DNA of 64,000 nucleotides. It comes from Mycobacterium sp. (GTDB lineage Bacteria > Actinomycetota > Actinomycetes > Mycobacteriales > Mycobacteriaceae). The DNA lies in contig JAHFVD010000038.1 of the NCBI GenBank assembly GCA_023264735.1, positions 1-64,000 on the forward strand, read 5' to 3'. How positions within the stretch are numbered: the stretch's first letter is position 1; each line of letters opens with the position of its first letter. Shown one piece after another: positions 27,618 to 35,934 of this stretch. The translations under genes and the position numbers were made by a program. The notes beneath the pieces are model-generated. The model saw nothing but the letters and a program-made list of their open reading frames with translations, made no database searches and was not told where the DNA came from.

Positions 27618-29138
27618 TCATCGCAGGTAGTCCGGCAACAGCGGTAGGAAGTCGCGGCCCGTCACCGCGTTGGCGCACAGGATCGCGCCGTGGGCAGCGC
27701 CGTTGGTGCCCACGTCGGTCTGCGTCACCGTGTCACCAGTGAAAAATAGGTTGGCCACCAATGGATGCTGTACGGGCGGCCGACGATCGCCGCCGATACC
27801 CGGCGCCGGCGCTGCCCCGTACACACGGTCGGCCTGAGTAAAAATGGACCACTCGTAGACATCGTCCCAATTGGGGTAATTGGCACGGAAGTACGCCAGA
27901 TGCGCATCGGCGATCTTACGTAGCAGCTCATCGTCGGTGGCTTCACCCTTGGCGTGCAAGACCGTCCACGTCTGCAGGTAGTGCCCATCAGCTTCGCCGA
28001 GTCGGCGCGTCGGATCCAACGCACTGGTCTGCTCGAAGGCCAACCACGCGTCACCGCCCTTGAGGGGAATGTGTTCGGGAAGCGGGTCGATGAGGAACAC
28101 GCCGCTCGGGCGATCCGGCTCGATGAGCTCCTTGATACCGATGAACCCGGTCATCCCCAGGGCTGAATACATCCGGCCGATCCGTTCGCGGAGCTCCGCG
28201 GGGAAGGACTCCAACGGCACCACCTTGGCGATCGCGTCCATCGGGAGGTTGACGATGATCGTCTCCGCCTCCAGAGTCTCGGGCGATGCGTCCGCGGGGT
28301 TGCCCACAACCACGCCCGTCGCCCGATTGTGCTCGATGAGAACCTCGCGGACGAAAGCGTTGGTCCTGATCTCACCGCCGTTCTCCAGAATGATCTCGGC
28401 GAAGGTGTCAGCGATGGTCTTGAAGCCGCGACAGACCTCGCCGTTTCCTCCACCGTGACTGAGATGCATTCCTGCGGCGATCGGCATGTTGTTGGTGCGG
28501 ATGAACTCCCCCGCCGACCCCTCGGACGCGTCGTTGAGTGCCAGGACGAAACGACCAAGCCAGATGTAGTAGTCGCGTACGAGCTGGTCCTGGGTCACCA
28601 TGTTGATGTAGGACACCAGGTCGATGTGGTCGAACTTGGCCGTCTCCGCCGGAGATATGGCGACCCGTTCCGCGGCGACCCGCCGGTGTTCACGCCGGCT
28701 CTCCTCGGGCCAGGTGGCACTGACGTCTTTGAGGTCGACGAAACCCTTTCCCTCATCGAGGTAGAAGCCGATCTGAGGCGCCACCGGAATCGACTTGCCG
28801 AGCGCCTTGGCCAAGAGCGAGAACCTGTTCCGGTTCGTGGCACCCACAGTGTGCCAGCCGGGATCGATGATGAACTTGTCGAAAAGTTTGTGGTCGTCCA
28901 CGATCTCGGGGAGCGAAGGATCGGTCTGAATGATCCTGACGCTTGCGGCGCCCTTGAGCAACTTCGTGTACTCATCGGCCGACGGCCGTCCGTGGTGGCC
29001 ACCGAACGACATCACACGGCCACCGACGGTCGATTCCTTCTCCAGGACCAGCACCTTGCGGCGATCTTTCTTCGCGAGCAGGGCGCCGGTGATCAATCCG
29101 CCGATGCCTCCCCCGACGATGATGGTGTCGTGCTCCAC
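27618..29138 (-). CDS. Phytoene-desaturase-like FAD oxidoreductase I
   Basis: This 506-residue flavoprotein has the CrtI-type N-terminal motif GGGIGG (about residues 9-14) with EKESTVGGR after it. The C-terminal FAD segment is FTGDTVTQTDVGTNGAAHG. CrtI relatives dehydrogenate, isomerise or saturate polyenes and other hydrophobic ring or chain substrates. It is clearly paralogous to flavoprotein III: both share the WPxESxxExRRVA segment, an ENGGEIRT segment and the C-terminal pattern. It lies 53 bp downstream of flavoprotein II in the second minus-strand operon. No carotenoid-synthesis genes are near, so a catabolic redox role is more likely. Confidence 0.8.
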   Translation of the reverse strand: MEHDTIIVGGGIGGLITGALLAKKDRRKVLVLEKESTVGGRVMSFGGHHGRPSADEYTKLLKGAASVRIIQTDPSLPEIVDDHKLFDKFIIDPGWHTVGATNRNRFSLLAKALGKSIPVAPQIGFYLDEGKGFVDLKDVSATWPEESRREHRRVAAERVAISPAETAKFDHIDLVSYINMVTQDQLVRDYYIWLGRFVLALNDASEGSAGEFIRTNNMPIAAGMHLSHGGGNGEVCRGFKTIADTFAEIILENGGEIRTNAFVREVLIEHNRATGVVVGNPADASPETLEAETIIVNLPMDAIAKVVPLESFPAELRERIGRMYSALGMTGFIGIKELIEPDRPSGVFLIDPLPEHIPLKGGDAWLAFEQTSALDPTRRLGEADGHYLQTWTVLHAKGEATDDELLRKIADAHLAYFRANYPNWDDVYEWSIFTQADRVYGAAPAPGIGGDRRPPVQHPLVANLFFTGDTVTQTDVGTNGAAHGAILCANAVTGRDFLPLLPDYLR

Positions 29139-29191
29139 TGAATCCTCCGGGTTAGTTTGTTCAATCGACGAACGCCGTAATCAAAAGCCAG

Positions 29192-30721
29192 CTAGGCCAA
29201 TTCGCGCTGATAGGCCGGCAAGATTTCTTCCAGGTAATTGTTGTCGCTGATCGCGCTGGCTGTCTTCAATGCGCTGAACGCCACCCCGTCCATGAAGCCG
29301 CCATAGTTCTTCACCGAATCACCGACGAAGTAAAGACCGTCCAGCCCAGGGCACTTCGGGTCGAGCATCGCGTCCCATGCCTGCTCCGGAGTGGGAGCCA
29401 CGGACACGACGAAATCGAACGCCGGGTACAACGCCCATTCGAGTGCCTCGGCGAATCCCGGGTGGTGGGTGGTGAAGAAATCGCGGATGGCGTCGGCGAC
29501 GAGGTTGATCTTGCCGGTTTCCTTCAGCGCACGCAGCTGCAAAGTATCAAGTCCCACCCAGCATTCGATGATCTCCTTGCCCTCGGGCGCCTTGCCCTCC
29601 AAGAACAACGAGTGCGCCTCGTAGCCGAGCACGATGCCGTCCGGGAGTGCCGGGTCGTCGATCGGAATCTGGACGAACAGCATCCCGGGGATGTCGATCA
29701 CCGACTTCTTCAATCCGAATATCGGCACGAACGCGCCGCTGGAGCGGAGCCCGCGGACGTGCTTGACGAATTCGGCCGGCACGGCATCCGCCGGCAGCAG
29801 CCGATCCAGCGTCAGTGAGATCGGCACGTTGGAGACCACCAGGTCCGAGGCGATCTGTTCCGGTGTGCCATCTTTGCCGTCGAGCTCGACGCCGGTAACG
29901 CGACCGTCCTCGACGAGGATGCGGGACACCTTGGCGTTGGTGCGCACCTCTCCCCCGCCGTCCTCGACGATCCCGGCCAGGTTGAAGGCGATCTGCATGA
30001 AGCTCTCGCCACCCATTTGACCGAGTGTTCCATCGGCGAAATGCAGCCCCGCCGCCATGGGCATCCGGGTGATCAGCATGAACTCGCCGGCGGACAGCTC
30101 GCGTGCGGAGTTCATGCCAACGGTGAAAGCGCCAAGAATGTCGAAGAACTCGATGGTCTTGTCATTGCTCGTCCGTTCCAGAACGAACTCCAGGAGAGAT
30201 TCGCGATAGTGCTCGCGGACTTCTTCCACGGGCATGCGCAGCATCTCGCCGAGGATGCGGCGCATATCGGCGTGCGTATCGTGGTCCATCCACGGGAAGC
30301 TGCCACGCTTGAGCTCGTGCAGCTGTCCGTCATTCCAGTATCCGCACGCCTTCAGCGGAATGATCTCCACCGGCGCGCCAAGGTATTCCAGGACGTGGAC
30401 CATGCGTGAGTGTGCGCCGTTGACGATGTCGTGCATGCCGAGCTCGAACGAGTATCCCGACAGCAGCTTGTCGGAGATGATCGTCTCCAGATCCGGCTCG
30501 CTGCGGACCAGCTCACCCGTCGAGGCGTTCAGGGGGCCGAGATAGTCCTGTGCCGAGAGGATTTCGTCGCCTTTGAAGTGATGGATGCGGCCGCCGATCC
30601 CCTCCTCTCGCTCGAGGACGAGGATGCGCTTGCCCTCTTTGGTGAGGATGGCGGCGAGCGCGAGCCCGCCCAACCCAGCACCTACGACGATCGCATCGAA
30701 CGGTGCCCCGTCGCTGGCCAT
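29192..30721 (-). CDS. Phytoene-desaturase-like FAD oxidoreductase II, first gene of the second minus-strand operon
   Basis: This 509-residue protein has the N-terminal FAD motif GAGLGG (about residues 12-17), EREEGIGGR after it, and the C-terminal FVGDSVKNYGGFMDG segment of the CrtI family. It is more diverged from flavoproteins I and III than they are from each other, yet keeps the central motif in which SAGEF precedes a methionine-rich strand. The ATG at 30719-30721 was chosen because AAGGAG lies 7 bp upstream; a GTG two codons earlier is possible. Its promoter contains the palindromic operator shared with the first minus-strand operon, so it is the leading gene of this transcript. Confidence 0.8.
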   Translation of the reverse strand: MASDGAPFDAIVVGAGLGGLALAAILTKEGKRILVLEREEGIGGRIHHFKGDEILSAQDYLGPLNASTGELVRSEPDLETIISDKLLSGYSFELGMHDIVNGAHSRMVHVLEYLGAPVEIIPLKACGYWNDGQLHELKRGSFPWMDHDTHADMRRILGEMLRMPVEEVREHYRESLLEFVLERTSNDKTIEFFDILGAFTVGMNSARELSAGEFMLITRMPMAAGLHFADGTLGQMGGESFMQIAFNLAGIVEDGGGEVRTNAKVSRILVEDGRVTGVELDGKDGTPEQIASDLVVSNVPISLTLDRLLPADAVPAEFVKHVRGLRSSGAFVPIFGLKKSVIDIPGMLFVQIPIDDPALPDGIVLGYEAHSLFLEGKAPEGKEIIECWVGLDTLQLRALKETGKINLVADAIRDFFTTHHPGFAEALEWALYPAFDFVVSVAPTPEQAWDAMLDPKCPGLDGLYFVGDSVKNYGGFMDGVAFSALKTASAISDNNYLEEILPAYQRELA

Positions 30722-30754
30722 GTGCACTCCTTCGATTCCCCGGTAGTTCCACTG

Positions 30755-30784
30755 AACCTAGTGATTAGTTACTAGAGTTGTCAA
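30755..30784 (-). promoter_or_regulatory. SigA-like promoter with 18-bp palindromic operator (site 1)
   Basis: On the minus strand TTGACA (30784-30779), an 18-base spacer and TAGGTT (30760-30755) form a promoter for flavoprotein II. The palindrome CTAGTGATTAGTTACTAG (30758-30775) fills the spacer and touches the -10. It matches site 2 at 41103-41120 in 15 of 18 positions. A bound repressor would block RNA polymerase directly. Confidence 0.65.
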
Positions 30785-30862
30785 TATCAGGGAGATAGAT
30801 GCTCTGTGAGGAAGCTTCTCTCGCTTCGATCGACCATAAGGCAGGACCCTCTCACGACCCCT

Positions 30863-30880
30863 TTTGTATCGGTCTACAAA
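30863..30880. promoter_or_regulatory. Second inverted repeat upstream of the flavoprotein II promoter
   Basis: TTTGTA (30863-30868) and TACAAA (30875-30880) form a 6+6 repeat around TCGGTC. It lies about 80 bp upstream of the -35 box and could bind an activator. The rest of the gap from 30785 to 30980 shows no coding signal. Confidence 0.3.
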
Positions 30881-30980
30881 CATATTTGCCTGCAGCAACG
30901 TGACGTACGTGGTTCAGCACGCAGCGCGCGCAGAGGGGCAATTCCGGGCCGAGTGGATATTAACTAATGATGGTTGGGAG

Positions 30981-31874
30981 CTAGCGTCGGACGCGGTACA
31001 TACCCGGCGTCTCTTCGACGACGTACCCCAAGTCGACCAACCGTGCCACGTGGCATTGGACGGTGTGTCGCTCAACCGTCGCCACATACGGCTCGTCGAT
31101 GTGCTGCCGGTAGACGATCCGCTGCTCTGCAACCTGTGCGATGGACCTTGGTTCGGCCAGCAATTCGAGCAGTCGCTGATCCCGCGCGCCGATCACGCCG
31201 CGGTATGCGGTCAGCCGCGATCGAAACTCGGCTGCGCCTTCGATCACGCCCTTCTGATGGAAGGTGCCGTACCACTTCGCCTCGATCGCCGCACACCGGT
31301 CGATAGACGCCTCGAAGTCGGACAGACTGCTGCCGACGTCGCCATAGAACGGACCAAAAGACGTCAGGTCGATGTCGGCGACGAAGAAGAATCCGTCGGG
31401 TTCGATCAATATGCCGCAGTGCCCCGCCGTGTGCCCCGGCAGGTGGACGATGGTGGCCGTTCGACCACCCAGGTCGAACCGGTGGCCGTCTTCGAACGCC
31501 TCGGCATCGGGGCGGTCCTCGATGCAAAACCCATGTTCGACGGTGTGTGCGAAGGCATCCCGGGCCTCAGGCGGCAGCCCGTAGCCCGCCATCAACACGT
31601 CTCGTGATCGCACGGCAGCGATGTCGGCGGCATGGGCGAACACGGGTGTGTCGAACAGTCGGAGCCCCGCGAGGTGGTCTTCATGCGCATGGCTGACGAC
31701 GACGACATCGACTTCCGGGGGCGCCCAACCAAGCGCGCGGGATGGATCCACGATCAGCGTGCTATCGCTCCCGCGCACCAGCAGGGAGTTTCCATACGGG
31801 TAGGCGCCGCCGTTCTTCGCCGCCAAAACGCAGACGCCGCCGTAGAAGACCTCGTCGTAGCCGATCGCTTCCAC
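30981..31874 (-). CDS. Metallo-beta-lactamase-fold hydrolase
   Basis: This protein of about 297 residues has the full metal-binding set: SHAHEDHLAG (the HxHxDH motif, near residue 80), LPGHTAGH (third histidine), ADIDLTSFG (bridging aspartate) and a late GTFHQKG histidine. A C-terminal winged-helix-like tail (VATVERHTVQCHVARLVDLGYV) resembles that of MBL hydrolases acting on thioesters or lactones. It may hydrolyse a lactone, ester or CoA ester. The GTG at 31872-31874, 10 nt after the small ORF, was chosen; a longer start up to 31955 would overlap that ORF. It is the last gene of the first minus-strand operon. Confidence 0.8.
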   Translation of the reverse strand: MEAIGYDEVFYGGVCVLAAKNGGAYPYGNSLLVRGSDSTLIVDPSRALGWAPPEVDVVVVSHAHEDHLAGLRLFDTPVFAHAADIAAVRSRDVLMAGYGLPPEARDAFAHTVEHGFCIEDRPDAEAFEDGHRFDLGGRTATIVHLPGHTAGHCGILIEPDGFFFVADIDLTSFGPFYGDVGSSLSDFEASIDRCAAIEAKWYGTFHQKGVIEGAAEFRSRLTAYRGVIGARDQRLLELLAEPRSIAQVAEQRIVYRQHIDEPYVATVERHTVQCHVARLVDLGYVVEETPGMYRVRR

Positions 31875-31884
31875 GCTCAGTCGC

Positions 31885-32040
31885 TCAGTTCGCTTGGACC
31901 ACCGCACCGACGGTGAGCAATGACTCGGCGTCGAGGCTTGACTCGGTGAGCACACCGCTGGTGTCGGCCAGCAGCATGCGCGCGAAGGGGGCGGACCAGG
32001 CCGGCCCGCCTCTTGTAACCGTATTGGCCAGCACCGTCAC
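31885..32040 (-). CDS. Small 51-residue ORF, translationally coupled
   Basis: A GTG at 32040-32038 overlaps the TGA of flavoprotein III in a GTGA, the same junction used elsewhere in this operon. It opens a 51-codon frame that ends in TGA 10 nt before the MBL gene. It begins VTVLANTVTRGG and ends VGAVVQAN, with a mid-section FARMLLADTSGV, and looks like one small folded unit with no signal peptide or cysteine. I recognise no family. It could be a small accessory subunit, or the remnant tail of a larger gene. The tight spacing on both sides is the main evidence that it is translated. Confidence 0.5.
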   Translation of the reverse strand: MTVLANTVTRGGPAWSAPFARMLLADTSGVLTESSLDAESLLTVGAVVQAN

Positions 32041-33575
32041 CGGCCCCAGGGAGCCAGCAGTTGGGTGTAATCCTTACCCGTGACAGCACTGACGGTAAGC
32101 GTGGCTCCGTGACCGACGCCGTCGGTCGCAATGCCCCACTGCGCGACGTTGTCCCCGGTGTGAAACAGGTTGCTCAACGTCGGATGCTTGACGGGCAACC
32201 GGCGGTCCCCGAGTTGCCCTGGAGCGATTGACATTCCGTACATGTCCTTGGCACGAGTGAAGTAACCCCATTCGTAGACGTCGTCCCACTGGGGGTACTG
32301 CTTGCGGAAGAAGTCGTAAATCCGCGCGACCAGTGTCTGGATGAGGTCCTCGTTGTCGATCTCCGACGGCCCGAACGGGTTTTTCGGATAGAGCGAGATC
32401 CACGTGTTCATCAGTGTCTTACCTTCGGGCGCTCGGGTGGCATCGGCTTCGCTCGTCTGCTCGAACGAGAAGATCGACGCGCCACCGATGACGTCGAGCC
32501 CCTCTGTGCCAGGCAGTCGACGGATGCTGAAGTCTCCCGCGCGTCCGGAGCCGGTCTCGATAGGCTCCTTCAATCCCATGAATCCAAGGAGCCCGGCCAA
32601 GGGGAATTGATTCTCGATGCGCTGACGGAAGTCCAAGGGCCAGTAGTGGTCAGGCAGGACCCGCCCAAGGTGACGCGGCGGCACGTTGTTGATGATGACC
32701 GAGGCGCGTAGCTCTTCGTCGACGCTGCCCGAACGAACCCTAACTCCCACTGCGGTGTTGCCCTCGACGAGGATTTCCCGAACGGGCGACTCGGTACGGA
32801 TCTCTCCGCCGTTCTCCATGATGATCTCGGCGAAGGTATTCGCGACGTTCTTGAATCCGCCGGTGACGACGCCGCCACCACCACCCTTCTGGAAATGCGT
32901 ACCCGCCATGTTGTTCATGTTGTTCACGCGGATGATCTCGCCGGCAGAAACAGTGATCGGATCATTGAGGCCGGCGGAATAACACCCCATCAACCCGTAG
33001 TAGTCGATGACGTTTTGGTCGGTGGTCAGCGACTTCAGGAACGAGTCGTAATCGACGTGGTCGTACTGATGGGACTCCTCCTTGGAGATGCGTGAGGTCT
33101 CCCATGCGACCCGCCGCCGCTCCTCTTGCGATTCCTTCGGCCAGGACGCAGCGATCTCGCTGAGTTGGCGGAACTTGCCGTCGTCGTAATACAGAAAGCC
33201 GACAGTCGGCGAGATGTGGATCCTCTTACCCATGGCGGTGGCTAACTGCGCGAACCTGTTTCGCGGACCAACCGACATCTGGTGCCAGCCCGTGTCCACG
33301 ATGTACTTCTTGAACAATCCGTGCTTCTCCACGATGGTGGAGAAGTCCGGATCGGAGTACACGATCTTTGAGTGCCCGCACGCCGCCAAGCTCGCCTTGT
33401 ACTGTTCTTCAGTGATGTCGGGATCGTGCAAGTAGCCGTAGGACATGATCTTGCCGCCGATGTCGGGGTTCCGTTCGAGCACCAGAACGCGCTTGCCCTC
33501 CATCTTGGTCAACAATGCACCGCAGATCAGGCCGCCGAGCCCGGAGCCGATGATGATCACGTCATAATCAGACAT
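32037..33575 (-). CDS. Phytoene-desaturase-like FAD oxidoreductase III
   Basis: This 512-residue CrtI-family flavoprotein has the N-terminal motif GSGLGG (about residues 10-15), ERNPDIGGK, and the C-terminal segment HTGDNVAQWGIATDGVGHG. It shares with flavoprotein I the segment WPKESQEERRRVA, an ENGGEIRTE block and a YFTRAKDMYG block, so a duplication within the cluster is likely. It may carry out a ring or chain dehydrogenation or double-bond shift in the pathway. It follows the alcohol dehydrogenase by 45 bp. Confidence 0.8.
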   Translation of the reverse strand: MSDYDVIIIGSGLGGLICGALLTKMEGKRVLVLERNPDIGGKIMSYGYLHDPDITEEQYKASLAACGHSKIVYSDPDFSTIVEKHGLFKKYIVDTGWHQMSVGPRNRFAQLATAMGKRIHISPTVGFLYYDDGKFRQLSEIAASWPKESQEERRRVAWETSRISKEESHQYDHVDYDSFLKSLTTDQNVIDYYGLMGCYSAGLNDPITVSAGEIIRVNNMNNMAGTHFQKGGGGGVVTGGFKNVANTFAEIIMENGGEIRTESPVREILVEGNTAVGVRVRSGSVDEELRASVIINNVPPRHLGRVLPDHYWPLDFRQRIENQFPLAGLLGFMGLKEPIETGSGRAGDFSIRRLPGTEGLDVIGGASIFSFEQTSEADATRAPEGKTLMNTWISLYPKNPFGPSEIDNEDLIQTLVARIYDFFRKQYPQWDDVYEWGYFTRAKDMYGMSIAPGQLGDRRLPVKHPTLSNLFHTGDNVAQWGIATDGVGHGATLTVSAVTGKDYTQLLAPWGR

Positions 33576-33620
33576 GTGTTGCGTTCCTTTGTCGTTGAGC
33601 GATGTTGGGCCGAGATGGTG

Positions 33621-34763
33621 CTACGTGCAGGACGCAGGGTGACAGAGCATGACACCGCGTAGGTTGCGTCCGTTCTTCATGTCGACGTAGCCATCATTGA
33701 TCTCCTCGAGCGCGTATCGCTTGGAGATTTGGTTGTCGAGGTCGAGGTGCCCGGACTTGTACAGGTCGAGTAGTTGCGGGATCTCGAGATTTGGATTCGC
33801 CGAGCCGGACAACGTGCCCACGATCTGCTTCTCGCGCATGGTGAGGTCAAAGAGATTGAGCGTCAAGGGTTGCGGTCCCGCGGCGGCGAGACTGCACAAA
33901 ACTATTCGACCGAGCTTGCTCGTCATCCGCAGGATGGGCTGCAATACATCTCCGCGCGCGACGTCCATCGTGACGATCACCCGTTGAGCCAAGCGGCCCT
34001 TGGTTTCCGACTTCACGAGAGCGTATGCATCGTCCAGGCTTCCGGCGACATGCGAAGCGCCGAAAGCCAGGGCCAGTTCCTGCTTGCTCTCGACGGGGTC
34101 GATGGCAAAGATGCGATTGGCTCCGGCGAACCGCGCACCCTGCACGGCGTTCACACCCACTCCACCCACTCCGATCACGGCGACGTCGTCGCCGGGACGG
34201 ATGCCCGACGCGTGCACCGCCGCTCCCCACCCGGTGATGACCGCGCAACTGAGCAGGCTCGCGACGTCTAGTGGAACGTCGTCGTCGATCCGGATGCACT
34301 GCGACTCGTGGACGACGGAGTGCCGCGCGAACGTGCCGAGCAGGCACATGAGTGCCAGGTCTTGTCCGCGTGCGTGATGGCGGGAAGTCTGATCCTCCAA
34401 CTGCTTGCCCGAGCCCATGATGCCCAGTCGGTCGCACTGGTTTTGATGACCTGAGACGCACGACGGGCAAATACCACACGACGGCACCGACGAGAACACG
34501 ACATGGTCGCCCGGCTTGACCCGGGTAACTGCCGAGCCTACGACCTCGACGACGCCCGCGCCCTCGTGACCACCGATGATTGGTAGCGCCGACGGTAGCC
34601 CACCGGTCTGCAGATGCCCGTCGGAATGGCACAATCCGGCCGCCTCTATTCGGACGCGGACCTCAAGCGGGCCGGGAGCATCCAGCGTCACCGTTTCGAC
34701 GGTCCAGTCCGTGCCGCGGTCCCACAGCACCGCGGCGTCGGTGGTGATTGTTTCGCCCGTCAT
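33621..34763 (-). CDS. Zinc-dependent alcohol dehydrogenase, class III-like
   Basis: This 380-residue medium-chain dehydrogenase has catalytic zinc ligands in AGLCHSDGH and GGHEGAGVV. The structural zinc cysteines are in SCGICPSCVSGHQNQC (about residues 95-110), and the Rossmann motif is GVGGVGVNAVQGA near residue 200. It resembles mycobacterial NDMA-dependent alcohol dehydrogenases. It should oxidise a secondary alcohol to a ketone, such as a product of the P450 in this operon. Its ATG overlaps the last base of the stop of the acyl-CoA dehydrogenase upstream. Confidence 0.86.
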   Translation of the reverse strand: MTGETITTDAAVLWDRGTDWTVETVTLDAPGPLEVRVRIEAAGLCHSDGHLQTGGLPSALPIIGGHEGAGVVEVVGSAVTRVKPGDHVVFSSVPSCGICPSCVSGHQNQCDRLGIMGSGKQLEDQTSRHHARGQDLALMCLLGTFARHSVVHESQCIRIDDDVPLDVASLLSCAVITGWGAAVHASGIRPGDDVAVIGVGGVGVNAVQGARFAGANRIFAIDPVESKQELALAFGASHVAGSLDDAYALVKSETKGRLAQRVIVTMDVARGDVLQPILRMTSKLGRIVLCSLAAAGPQPLTLNLFDLTMREKQIVGTLSGSANPNLEIPQLLDLYKSGHLDLDNQISKRYALEEINDGYVDMKNGRNLRGVMLCHPASCT

Positions 34764-35923
34764 CAGAAGGACCTCGGCATGCCGAGCTTCTCGGCGATGA
34801 AGTTGCGTGACATCTCACTGGTAATGGGTGCGATGCACCACAGGCGGGCGTCGCGCCAGTACCGCTGCATGTCCGTTTCGGCGGAATAGCCCATACCACC
34901 AAGCAATTGGATGCCGATGTTGGCAGCCTGCACCGCGTATTCGGCCGTGATGAGCTTGGCCATGGTCGCTTCCTTCGAACACTCGCGGCCCTGAGACATC
35001 AGCCAGGCGGCGTGGAAGGAAACCAATTCGCTGATGTGTTGCCACGCCGCAATGTCGACCACCTTGTGCTGCAGTGCCTGGAAGTGCTCGATGGTCCGGC
35101 CGAACGCCTCACGCTCGTGCAGGTAGTGCAGGCTGTCCTCGAGGACGCCGTCGAGAATGCCGGTGGAACACGCCGACAGCAGTACCTTGTCCGAGTTGAG
35201 GCCGGCGACCATGCCCTTCCAACCCTTGCCGCGCGGTCCCACGATGTTCTCGGCAGGCACCCTCACGTCGTCGAGCCACACTTCGTAGGACGCCAGCGAC
35301 CGCACGCCCAGCTTCGGGATGTGACGCATGGTCAGGCCCGCAGAGTCACCTGGAACCAGGAACAGGTTAGTGCCCCGCCGCGTGCCGTCCTCTTCGACGT
35401 TGACCGCCAGCACCATGATGTAGTCGGCGCTGCCGGCGCCGGTCGACCACATCTTCTGGCCCTTGATGACCCACTCGTCCCCGTCGAGCCGCGACGTCGA
35501 GCGCAACGATCCCAGAAGGTCGGTCCCTCCACCGGGCTCGGTGATACCGATGGCAAAGATCAACTCACCGCTCGCGATGCGGGGCAGCAAGTCCTTCTTC
35601 TGCTCTTCCGAGGCGGCGGCCAGCAAAGTGAGGGTTCCGCCCACCGCGGGCGCCAACCATGTCGCGACAAGGCCGCCGAGGTTGCGCGACAGTTCACGCG
35701 CGCCGATGGCCTGGGTGAACACGGTGCCGCCTTGCCCACCGTATTCCTCGGGAATGCCGATTCCGTTGAAGCCTGCCTCTGACAGGTCGTCCCAGAGTTC
35801 GCGGGGATAGGTCTGATCACTCGCCTCGAGTTCGCGGGCGCGGCTCTTCGGATACTTGTCGTTGACCCAGTCACGCGCCGTATTGCGCCACTCGATATCG
35901 GTTCTGCTCAGCTCAAAATCCAC
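34763..35923 (-). CDS. Acyl-CoA dehydrogenase A, atypical catalytic position
   Basis: This 386-residue FAD-dependent acyl-CoA dehydrogenase has flavin segments TEPGGGTD (near 129-136) and KMWSTGAG (near 157). The helix that carries the alternative catalytic glutamate in isovaleryl-CoA dehydrogenase reads GLNSDKVLLSA here, so the position is D245. The usual C-terminal YEGT site reads CIAPIT. Both classical bases are therefore replaced. The GTG at 35921-35923 was chosen because AGGAGAG lies just upstream, 11 nt past the stop of dehydrogenase B. The two probably act in sequence or as a heteromer. Confidence 0.83.
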   Translation of the reverse strand: MDFELSRTDIEWRNTARDWVNDKYPKSRARELEASDQTYPRELWDDLSEAGFNGIGIPEEYGGQGGTVFTQAIGARELSRNLGGLVATWLAPAVGGTLTLLAAASEEQKKDLLPRIASGELIFAIGITEPGGGTDLLGSLRSTSRLDGDEWVIKGQKMWSTGAGSADYIMVLAVNVEEDGTRRGTNLFLVPGDSAGLTMRHIPKLGVRSLASYEVWLDDVRVPAENIVGPRGKGWKGMVAGLNSDKVLLSACSTGILDGVLEDSLHYLHEREAFGRTIEHFQALQHKVVDIAAWQHISELVSFHAAWLMSQGRECSKEATMAKLITAEYAVQAANIGIQLLGGMGYSAETDMQRYWRDARLWCIAPITSEMSRNFIAEKLGMPRSF

Positions 35924-35934
35924 TGTCGGCTCTC

